Assembly: GCF_001632745.1 (NCBI RefSeq)
Contig: NZ_LQRT01000002.1
Coordinates: 930,001-994,000 of the forward strand
DNA: 64,000 bases
From: Aquimarina aggregata
GTDB taxonomy: Bacteria; Bacteroidota; Bacteroidia; Flavobacteriales; Flavobacteriaceae
Reading direction: 5' to 3'
Shown one piece after another: positions 1 through 6,599 of this stretch. Each line of letters opens with the position of its first letter. The first letter of the stretch is position 1. Below the pieces are notes generated by a model. That model searched no databases and was not told where the DNA came from. It saw only the letters and a list, made by a program, of their open reading frames with translations. The translations under genes and the position numbers were made by a program.

Positions 1-110
1 AAGGAGTAAACCAGGTAACAAACCCTAATAAGTGGGCTTTAAAAAGTCAAAATATTAATAGACTTTTGATTATTTATCTTAAATAAAGTTTTTGAGTTTA
101 GTATAGCAAA

Positions 111-139
111 AAAACGTCTAAACTAGGTTTAGACGTTTT
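111..139. terminator. Stem-loop terminator after precursor gene 1
   Basis: A perfect 13-bp inverted repeat (AAAACGTCTAAAC / GTTTAGACGTTTT) encloses a 3-nt loop and has A and T tracts on its two sides, so it could terminate transcription from either direction. It lies about 90 nt past the stop codon of the minus-strand peptide gene at 228-428. Confidence 0.8.
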
Positions 140-227
140 CAACTCAAACTCTCAAAAAAGTAATACCCTCACAAATCAGCTAAAAATGTGTGATCAAAAA
201 ATTATTGAGAATCACTTCACTTATTTT

Positions 228-428
228 TTATTTTTCGACATGCACGCAAACAACACAACTCATAGGTGTTTGTGAATATTGACATGCAAGTCCTTGGGTT
301 CCATTTCCACATCCATTTGGATTAGCTGTAGGAAGATTCGGAGATGTAAATACTAAATTGCCTCCTTTAATCGTGTCTAACTTTGCTATGTCTACTTTTT
401 TTAAACTTAATGTTTTTTTACTTTTCAT
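228..428 (-). CDS. Class I lanthipeptide precursor peptide (copy 1)
   Basis: This 66-residue peptide has the lysine-rich leader typical of Bacteroidota class I lanthipeptides: an LSLKKVDIAKLD block followed by IKGG at about residues 20-23, where a leader protease would cut. The core after GG is about 43 residues long and has four Cys, at about residues 40, 49, 58 and 61, with several Ser and Thr that could be dehydrated and joined to them. It is preceded by its own promoter and followed by its own hairpin, so it appears to be a single-gene transcript. The neighbouring LanC gene supports the assignment. Known: such leaders guide LanB/LanC enzymes. Inferred: the actual ring pattern. No dehydratase or exporter is visible in the window, and upstream genes lie outside it. 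Confidence 0.83.
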   Translation of the reverse strand: MKSKKTLSLKKVDIAKLDTIKGGNLVFTSPNLPTANPNGCGNGTQGLACQYSQTPMSCVVCVHVEK

Positions 429-478
429 TGTATTAGATTTTGTTATACATTATTTGTGATCAAAACGCTATATGATGG

Positions 479-511
479 CAAACATAGTATCATAATCAGG
501 TGTTCAACAAA
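479..511 (-). promoter_or_regulatory. Promoter of lanthipeptide precursor 1
   Basis: Read on the minus strand, this holds a perfect Bacteroidota -7 box TATGTTTG (complement of 479-486) and a TTTG -33 box (complement of 508-511) separated by 21 nt. Transcription would start near 472, giving a leader of about 44 nt. The spacing to the upstream repeat at 531 is the same as in the second precursor gene. Confidence 0.7.
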
Positions 512-522
512 ATGTTATTTTA

Positions 523-560
523 AGAATTCTAGAATTTCGATCGATATTCAAGAATTTCGA
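523..560. promoter_or_regulatory. Tandem 20-bp-phased operator upstream of precursor 1
   Basis: Two direct copies of AGAATTTCGA start at 531 and 551, exactly 20 bp apart, with TCGATATTCA between them. A third, weaker unit, AAGAATTCT, starts at 522. The array ends 11 nt upstream of the -33 box. The same arrangement occurs at 954-994 before precursor 2, which suggests a shared activator that binds two helical turns on one DNA face. The protein that binds is unknown. Confidence 0.65.
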
Positions 561-577
561 CTAATTACTCACAAAAA

Positions 578-607
578 AAATCGTCTAAAACTAGTTTCAA
601 ACGATTT
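578..607. terminator. Stem-loop terminator after precursor gene 2
   Basis: AAATCGT (578-584) pairs with ACGATTT (601-607), and an inner AAAC/GTTT stem is separated from it by a small internal loop. An A tract lies at 572-580. It falls between the stop of the peptide gene at 669 and the operator of the gene at 228-428, so it isolates the two precursor transcripts. Confidence 0.7.
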
Positions 608-668
608 AACCTAACTAACAGTATCCTAAACCTATTATATTGGTGGACATTTAGTAAAAAAATGATTT

Positions 669-872
669 TTATTTAATCTTATTGATTACACATATATCTA
701 AACTTTCTGGATATATACATCCTTGATTAGTACTTGTTGTTGTAAGATGATCACAAATAGAATTAATTGTTGTAACTGTTGGCAGAGGTAAAGGTCCAAG
801 ATTTCCTGCTTTAATAGAATCTAGTTGTGCAATATTCATTTTTTTTAGATATAGCTTCTTTTTATTCTTCAT
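669..872 (-). CDS. Class I lanthipeptide precursor peptide (copy 2)
   Basis: A 67-residue paralogue of the peptide at 228-428. The leader keeps the same frame (LYLKKMNIAQLDSI) but the expected cleavage dipeptide GG is AG, at about residues 22-23. The core has three Cys, in ICD, GCI and ICV contexts, and a Thr/Ser-rich middle (HLTTTSTNQG), so fewer rings are possible than in copy 1. The two cores share almost no sequence while their leaders are alike, which is the usual pattern of diversified substrates processed by one enzyme set. It has its own promoter and terminator. Dehydration and cyclisation are inferred from the leader and from the LanC gene 170 bp upstream. Confidence 0.82.
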   Translation of the reverse strand: MKNKKKLYLKKMNIAQLDSIKAGNLGPLPLPTVTTINSICDHLTTTSTNQGCIYPESLDICVINKIK

Positions 873-912
873 AATATTAAATCATTAGTTAACGAATACG
901 ATTTGAATTATA

Positions 913-945
913 CAAACGTAAGTCTATGAAGAAATTAAATGCAAC
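913..945 (-). promoter_or_regulatory. Promoter of lanthipeptide precursor 2
   Basis: On the minus strand there is a perfect -7 box TACGTTTG (complement of 913-920) and a GTTG -33 box (complement of 942-945), again 21 nt apart as in the precursor 1 promoter. The predicted start near 906 gives a leader of about 34 nt. Confidence 0.68.
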
Positions 946-953
946 TAGTTATA

Positions 954-994
954 TTGAATATTCAAGAATTTCGATCGATTTTCTAGAATTCCGA
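954..994. promoter_or_regulatory. Tandem 20-bp-phased operator upstream of precursor 2
   Basis: AGAATTTCGA at 965-974 and AGAATTCCGA at 985-994 are exactly 20 bp apart. Each is preceded by a TTCA or TTCT unit, and TTGAATA lies before the first. The first core begins 20 nt from the -33 box, the same distance as at 531 before precursor 1. The surrounding DNA of the two upstream regions is otherwise not alike. Confidence 0.65.
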
Positions 995-1042
995 TGTACT
1001 TAGAAAGTAAATCACCACTTTTGAGAAAAAACCATTTTTAAA

Positions 1043-2263
1043 CTAGCCTATTAAAAGGCACTCATCCCATTTCGTATCAAAAGGAGCTAAATATGATATC
1101 ATTGATAATCCTATTCCTGCAATACCTTCTAATAGATCTACAGATGGTTTCCAATTATTATCTTTTTGTCCTCCTCTCCACATCATATATCCAGCATATC
1201 CTTCAGTATGGATAGCGAGCTCAAGTGACTTTTCTGCCCAGAAATCTGCGGTTTCCTTGAAAACAACTTCATTTGTTGTTTTGTACAAGTAATGATAAAT
1301 ATGCATGATTCCATATGCTCCATGGCATAAACCGGCATCCATAACTCCTGCTTCATCAATATCCCTTCTTTTGGTAGAATATTTTAATGCACTTAAGGCT
1401 CCATTATAAAGTTTGGTATCATTTAATTGCTTTCCCACACGTAATAAAGATAATCCTATTCCTAAGTCACCGTAACACCATGCTAGTCTAGAACCAGATT
1501 CATCAGCGTTTTCTTTGACTACCCAATTAGGAAAAGTGGCTGTTAACGTTGTATCCTTATTTTTACAGCTTAAAATATAGTGTGAAGCATTTTTTAATAA
1601 TTCTTTTACATCATCGTAAAACTCACTATGTTCTGCAATTCTTGATAAAAAGTTGATATTACTGGACATACCATGAGACAAACTTAAATTGCATCCCATT
1701 GTACCTTCATCTTTTATCAACTCTGTTTCCCACCATACATTATCGTCTTTATTTAAAGATGAGTTTTTTAAGGCATTAATCAATAGGTCTAAATACTCTT
1801 TATATGCTTTTTTTGATTCTGAATTTGTTACATTTTGATATCGTTTTAAAAAGTAATAACCATATCCCATAGCACCGTGTAAAAAATCGTAATTTTCTGT
1901 TTCAATATCTGCTTTCATTGCCTGTAACAAATACGCATCAAGATCAGATGAAAGAAAGTCCTCATCTAATTCTACAAATTCTTCTTCTTTTAAAACTTCC
2001 AAGACCCAACAAGCACCAGCAATTCCGGTACAAAAAGTAGGATAAATAACTCCCTCATTAATCAAGTCTATTGCTCTTGTAATAGTTTCGGCCCCTTTAT
2101 CCGCATGACTATCATCTTCTATATACTTTGAATAATAAAATTGAAATAATGCAACTCCCGAAATACCAGACAAAACTCCTATCTCCTTATTTTCATGAGC
2201 TTTTGCATCAATAATTTCGCTTATTTGTTTTAATTTCTTTTTAAATTCAATCTCAATATTCAT
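1043..2263 (-). CDS. Lanthionine synthetase C family cyclase (LanC-like)
   Basis: A 406-residue alpha-toroid cyclase. It shows the zinc site of LanC enzymes: Cys263 in WCYGDLGIG and the Cys313-His314 pair in GLCHGAYG. His197 lies in LSHG, and the closing repeat DLLEGIAGIG is at about 377-385. LanC proteins catalyse addition of Cys thiols to dehydroalanine or dehydrobutyrine to form (methyl)lanthionine rings. Length is normal for the family, and no dehydratase domain is fused, so this is a stand-alone class I type enzyme needing a LanB partner. It lies upstream of, and on the same strand as, the two precursor genes, with separate promoters. The dehydratase, protease and exporter are probably beyond position 1. 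Confidence 0.9.
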   Translation of the reverse strand: MNIEIEFKKKLKQISEIIDAKAHENKEIGVLSGISGVALFQFYYSKYIEDDSHADKGAETITRAIDLINEGVIYPTFCTGIAGACWVLEVLKEEEFVELDEDFLSSDLDAYLLQAMKADIETENYDFLHGAMGYGYYFLKRYQNVTNSESKKAYKEYLDLLINALKNSSLNKDDNVWWETELIKDEGTMGCNLSLSHGMSSNINFLSRIAEHSEFYDDVKELLKNASHYILSCKNKDTTLTATFPNWVVKENADESGSRLAWCYGDLGIGLSLLRVGKQLNDTKLYNGALSALKYSTKRRDIDEAGVMDAGLCHGAYGIMHIYHYLYKTTNEVVFKETADFWAEKSLELAIHTEGYAGYMMWRGGQKDNNWKPSVDLLEGIAGIGLSMISYLAPFDTKWDECLLIG

Positions 2264-2359
2264 CTAATATTTAGTATTTAATGTAGTTTTACTACTTAAG
2301 TCGATTATTATAAGGTATTTTTTATTTAGGTAAAGATAAAAAGCTATCTACACCATTAA

Positions 2360-2394
2360 CAAATATACTTATCTAATTTCTAGAATTTCTCAAA
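2360..2394 (-). promoter_or_regulatory. Probable lanC promoter
   Basis: The complement of 2360-2367 is TATATTTG, a perfect -7 box. TTTG (complement of 2391-2394) lies 23 nt upstream, somewhat far. One AGAATTTC half-site at 2382-2389 overlaps the spacer. It matches half of the operator of the precursor genes but is not repeated. Confidence 0.5.
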
Positions 2395-2430
2395 AACCTT
2401 TACACAACAAATTATACAAAGTATTAAGTA

Positions 2431-4845
2431 TTACAATCCACATCTAAAACTACCTATTGGTGAACCATCAGGTATTTTTGGAGAAGATAAAACCTTAAAT
2501 TGATCAGGGTGTTCTAGAAAGTCATTTATTTGTTTGATGTAATAATTTTTATATGATTTCATTTGTGGATCCCCTATTGACAACCCATTTAGATACTCTT
2601 TGATCTCTATAATTTTCATGTAAGATATGGCATTAACCTGAGGATACGTATTTTTATTGATATTAAGAGATATCAAATGTTTTAACATATTATTTCTTAT
2701 AATATTTTGAATTTCTTTATGATAATTATTTTTTGTTTTAGTCTTAAAAGTAAGTGTAATCAATTCATCTAGTACTTCAATAAGCCCTAATTGATTTTGG
2801 TTAAGTGCTTTTTGTTGTATTAATCTAGATGCTCTTTCTGGATGTAATAACAAAGACAAAGTCATATCACTTGCGGTTGCTGCTGCACTTATGGCATCAA
2901 AACCTACTCCTGTTTTTCCTTTAAAAGATTCTCTTGTTCTATGGTATCCAAAGGCCCTAGGCGGAAATAACTTTAACTTATCCTCTGGTATAGCTAATGT
3001 TTCTGGCGTTAAGGTTTGTAGTATCTGTTTAAGTGCGTCTTTTTGTTTATTTGCCGCTACTATTTCTACAATATTTTGATCATCTCCTTTTATAGCATAG
3101 TTATAATTGAGTCCTCCTATAAGTTTCACAGCCGCTTCTGTTTGGTATCTATGAAAGAAATATAAAGGCACAAAAACGTCTTCTAAAACAGAGTAAGGTT
3201 CATTAGTCCTTATATTATCTATCGAAAAGTTACGAATTGCAGTTTCTCTAACTTTTAGTACGTTATCTAATTCTTGAGTAGCACTTTTACCATTATCCCA
3301 TAAATGGGCTAATTCGTGTGCTCCTCCTTGTGGTCTTGCATCACTATCCGAAATAAAACGAAGACCAGATTGATATGCCTTATCTAAAATTTTATTTAAC
3401 TCTTGTTTTTCATTAGTATTCTTTTCAAATTCTGAATAACTATATGCGACGGTAACTTTGTCCCAAGATCCGATTTTAGTATCATACGCATCTGAAATAT
3501 CTATTTTACCATCTTTAAGTCTTATTGTCGGATGTGGGTAATCCATAACCGATGCTCTACCACTTGTGCTAGCGGCAAAATTATGAGCAAAACCTATTGT
3601 GTGTCCTACTTCATGAGCAGATAATTGACGAATACGTGCTAAAGCCATACCGAGCATGGGGTCGTATGCTTCATCATTATCTTTAAAAGGTTGGTTTAAA
3701 AGAGCTTGAGCTATCAAAAAATCCTGGCGTATCCTTAAACTACCTAAACTAACATGTCCCTTAAGTATTTCGCCAGTTCTTGGATCTACTACACTAGCAC
3801 CATAACTCCATCCTCTTGTAGAACGATGAACCCATTGAATTACATTATATCTTAAATCCATAGGGTCCGCATCTGGTGGCAACATTTTGACCTGAAAAGC
3901 ATCTTTAAAACCAATTGCTTCGTACGCTTGATTCCACCATCTTGCTCCTTCTAGCAGTGCAGTTCGAACAGGTTCGGGTGTTCCCGGGTCTAAATAATAA
4001 ATAATTGGCTCTTTAGCTTCGCTTATTTCTTTTGTAGGATCTTTCTTCTCTAATCTATGTCTAATACTGTATCGTTTCATTATCGGTTCCTGAACCGGAG
4101 TTGCATAATCCATATAGGATATATAGATACTTCCGCCACGAGGATCAAATTCTCTTTTCTTGTAACCGTCATCTGGTAGCTCGACAAATGAGTGATGTTG
4201 TATAACAGTTAATAATTGAGAATTGGGCGCTACAGAACCAATAGTATCCCCTTTTGGTATTCCTTTATATGTTATTAATGCTTCAAACTCTATATTTTTA
4301 GGAAAAGCTTTAGTCCTATCCATACTTAAGGCACTTTTGGACTTATCAATACTGTATGTTCCTTCTTTTTGATTTTTTAATCTATTTATAATGCCATGAG
4401 TATCTTGTAATAAGAATGGGGTTAAATCAATAATAAATTTTCCTGATTTTTCTTCCTTGATCGGAAAACCAAATAAAACTGATTTGGCAAAAGCCTGTTC
4501 TACGCTTCTCTTTTCTAATGAATTATCTGTAATAGCTCTATACCTTTGATTGGGTTGTACTAATAATAATTTATTTCCTGCACGCTGAAATTTAACAACA
4601 ACACCATCTCCTATTTGCCCTCTATCTAAACCTATATCATTCGATCCTAGACCTGTAGCCAAAGAATGTACGTACAAAAATTCAGAATCAAGATTATCAA
4701 CTTCTAAATAAATTTCGTCTTTATCTTCACTATAATAAAAATTAAAGTAGCCCTTGTTAAGAAGTAAATCTTTTTGTTTTTCTAAAAACTGAGCATTAAG
4801 TATTTGTGTAAAAATAAAGAGTAAACAAGTAATATAAATTTTCAT
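2431..4845 (-). CDS. Secreted zinc-dependent metalloprotease (DUF5117/DUF4953 type)
   Basis: This 804-residue protein starts with a signal peptide (residues 1-19, ending LNAQ). Its metzincin-like zinc motif is HEVGHTIGFAH: His411, Glu412, His415 and His421. A Met-turn-like SVMDYP follows at about 432-437. The long N-terminal region before the protease core and the SYGASVVDPRTGEI block match the Bacteroidota family annotated with DUF5117 and DUF4953. It should act in the periplasm or outside the cell as an endopeptidase of unknown substrate. It is transcribed alone and has no T9SS sorting domain. A role in lanthipeptide leader removal is possible only by position and I do not propose it, because leader proteases are normally of other families. 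Confidence 0.88.
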   Translation of the reverse strand: MKIYITCLLFIFTQILNAQFLEKQKDLLLNKGYFNFYYSEDKDEIYLEVDNLDSEFLYVHSLATGLGSNDIGLDRGQIGDGVVVKFQRAGNKLLLVQPNQRYRAITDNSLEKRSVEQAFAKSVLFGFPIKEEKSGKFIIDLTPFLLQDTHGIINRLKNQKEGTYSIDKSKSALSMDRTKAFPKNIEFEALITYKGIPKGDTIGSVAPNSQLLTVIQHHSFVELPDDGYKKREFDPRGGSIYISYMDYATPVQEPIMKRYSIRHRLEKKDPTKEISEAKEPIIYYLDPGTPEPVRTALLEGARWWNQAYEAIGFKDAFQVKMLPPDADPMDLRYNVIQWVHRSTRGWSYGASVVDPRTGEILKGHVSLGSLRIRQDFLIAQALLNQPFKDNDEAYDPMLGMALARIRQLSAHEVGHTIGFAHNFAASTSGRASVMDYPHPTIRLKDGKIDISDAYDTKIGSWDKVTVAYSYSEFEKNTNEKQELNKILDKAYQSGLRFISDSDARPQGGAHELAHLWDNGKSATQELDNVLKVRETAIRNFSIDNIRTNEPYSVLEDVFVPLYFFHRYQTEAAVKLIGGLNYNYAIKGDDQNIVEIVAANKQKDALKQILQTLTPETLAIPEDKLKLFPPRAFGYHRTRESFKGKTGVGFDAISAAATASDMTLSLLLHPERASRLIQQKALNQNQLGLIEVLDELITLTFKTKTKNNYHKEIQNIIRNNMLKHLISLNINKNTYPQVNAISYMKIIEIKEYLNGLSIGDPQMKSYKNYYIKQINDFLEHPDQFKVLSSPKIPDGSPIGSFRCGL

Positions 4846-4931
4846 GAAGGATGATTTATGTGATAAGGTTGATAAAAGTATGAAAGCTATAAAATAATGC
4901 CAAAAATATTTCCTTCTGAACTGTTAAATCC

Positions 4932-4939
4932 TATTTTTG
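4932..4939 (+). promoter_or_regulatory. prfB promoter -7 box
   Basis: TATTTTTG is a perfect TAnnTTTG box 19 nt before the prfB start codon, giving a short leader. No clear TTTG -33 box is seen at the expected distance. Confidence 0.5.
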
Positions 4940-4957
4940 CAAGAAATATATATAACT

Positions 4958-6056
4958 ATGATTACTACCGAGACTTTGCTTGATCTCAGAAAGCGCCTGG
5001 TTGCGTTAAGGAGGTATCTTTGACATTGATGCCAAGCTTATTGAAATAGCGAATCAGGAAGAAAAAACTTATGCTCCTGATTTTTGGGATAATGCCCAAG
5101 AAGCCGAAAACCTTATGCGTACTCTAAATGCTGAAAAAAAATGGGTTTCGGATTACGAAAAAGCAGATTCTTTAGTTGAAGACCTTGAAGTGCTTTACGA
5201 ATTTTATAAAGAAGGTGACGCTACAGAAACAGAAGTATCTGAACGCTATGAAGAAACTAAATCTCTAATCGAAGATTTAGAATTCAAAAACATGCTTAGT
5301 GATGAGGGAGATAATATGAGTGCCGTGCTTCAAATAACGGCAGGTGCTGGTGGTACCGAAAGCTGTGATTGGGCCAGTATGCTTATGCGTATGTACTTGA
5401 TGTGGGCAGAAAAACAAGGATATAAAGTAAAAGAACTGAACTATCAAGGTGGTGATGTTGCCGGAATAAAAACGGTTACTTTAGAAATCGAAGGTGAATA
5501 TGCCTTTGGCTGGCTTAAAGGTGAAAATGGCGTACATCGCTTGGTTAGAATTTCTCCTTTTGATAGCAATGCAAAAAGGCATACCTCTTTTGCTTCAATT
5601 TATGTGTACCCATTAGCTGACGATAGTATTGAAATCGATATCAATCCAGCAGATTATGAAATTATCACATCAAGATCTAGTGGTGCAGGGGGACAAAATG
5701 TAAATAAAGTAGAAACCAAAGTACAACTTACCCACTTCCCTACTGGTATTCAAATTTCATGTTCTGATACTCGTTCACAACAAGAAAATAGAATCAAAGC
5801 GCTACAAATGCTTAAATCACAATTATTTGAAATAGAACTTCAAAAACAAAGAGCGCAACGTGATGAGATCGAAGCTTCTAAAATGAAGATCGAGTGGGGT
5901 TCTCAGATTAGAAATTATGTGATGCATCCTTATAAACTTGTAAAAGATGTTAGAACAGCAGAAGAAACTGGAAATGTAGATGCTGTTATGGATGGAAGTA
6001 TCGACAAATTTCTAAAGGCCTACTTAATGATGATGGGGCAAAAACAAGAAGATTAA
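4958..6056 (+). CDS. prfB: Peptide chain release factor 2, with programmed +1 frameshift
   Basis: RF2 ends translation at UGA and UAA. The gene starts at ATG 4958 and frame 0 runs 21 codons to an in-frame TGA at 5021-5023. Slipping forward one base after CTT (5018-5020) continues in the frame from 5022 to the stop at 6056, giving 365 residues, a normal RF2 length. The anticodon-like SPF tripeptide is at about 199-201 and the catalytic GGQ at about 244-246. The portion from ATG 5115 alone would lack the first 52 residues, so that start is rejected. The next gene follows after 32 nt. Known: low RF2 lets the ribosome pause at UGA and shift, so RF2 controls its own synthesis. Confidence 0.97.
5008..5024 (+). 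promoter_or_regulatory. prfB programmed +1 frameshift signal
   Basis: An internal Shine-Dalgarno sequence AAGGAGG (5008-5014) is followed after three bases by the slippery CTT TGA C (5018-5024). The order and the 3-nt spacing match the Escherichia coli prfB site, whose sequence is AGGGGGTATCTTTGAC. Confidence 0.95.
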
Positions 6057-6088
6057 TTTGATACAAAAGTGTAATAATACAAATCACT

Positions 6089-6430
6089 ATGACCACAATT
6101 TATCACAACCCAAGATGTAGTAAATCAAGAGAAACACTTGCATTACTTGAAGAACAAAAAGAAGATGTAACTATTATAAAATATTTAGATACTCCTATTA
6201 CTAAAGATATTTTAATAGAACTTATAGATCTTTTAGGTATTCCTCCTATCGACTTGGTTAGAAAAAATGAAACAATATGGAAGGAAAAGTATAAAAACGA
6301 AAAATTAAGTGATGATGAAATAATTAATGCAATGCTTAACCATCCAAAACTTATTGAAAGACCTATAGTAGTTAAAGGAAATAAAGCAATTTTAGGGAGG
6401 CCACCACAACAGGTTATTACTATTCTTTAA
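6089..6430 (+). CDS. ArsC/Spx family thioredoxin-fold protein, probable arsenate reductase
   Basis: A 113-residue cytoplasmic protein with the ArsC N-terminal active-site signature, YHNPRCSKSRETL, Cys10 being the catalytic cysteine. The C-terminal block ERPIVVKGNKAILGRPP at about 92-108 is typical of glutaredoxin-coupled arsenate reductases of the ArsC/YfgD type. It would reduce arsenate with glutathione- or glutaredoxin-like electron donors. There is no arsenite efflux or ArsR gene nearby, so a housekeeping redox role is as likely as arsenic resistance. It is 32 nt downstream of prfB and could share its transcript. Confidence 0.85.
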   Translation: MTTIYHNPRCSKSRETLALLEEQKEDVTIIKYLDTPITKDILIELIDLLGIPPIDLVRKNETIWKEKYKNEKLSDDEIINAMLNHPKLIERPIVVKGNKAILGRPPQQVITIL

Positions 6431-6483
6431 TTTTAAAAAAAAATCTTTCTGCATTAAACCATTTATAAAATAAGTAGTCTAAC

Positions 6484-6517
6484 ATAAGCAATGTATACTC
6501 AGGTATACATTGCTTAT
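6484..6517. terminator. Terminator after the arsC-like gene
   Basis: A 15-bp perfect stem (ATAAGCAATGTATAC / GTATACATTGCTTAT) with a TCAG loop is followed by TTTAATTG. It ends the prfB-arsC transcript before the receptor gene. Confidence 0.8.
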
Positions 6518-6571
6518 TTTAATTGTAAAACATTTAACAGGCTATTAACCGCTATCAATAAAGGCCTTTAA

Positions 6572-6579
6572 TACTTTTG
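6572..6579 (+). promoter_or_regulatory. Promoter -7 box of the TonB-dependent receptor gene
   Basis: TACTTTTG fits TAnnTTTG exactly and lies 20 nt before the start codon at 6600. A -33 box is not obvious. Confidence 0.5.
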
Positions 6580-6599
6580 GCCGACATATATTTTATATA

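Noticed and set aside
2431..4845. The metalloprotease as a lanthipeptide leader peptidase
   Set aside because: The family is a large exported metzincin of broad distribution, and it has a separate transcript. Position alone is not enough.
6089..6430. Arsenic resistance operon
   Set aside because: Only the ArsC-like protein is present, without ArsR, ArsB or Acr3 neighbours.
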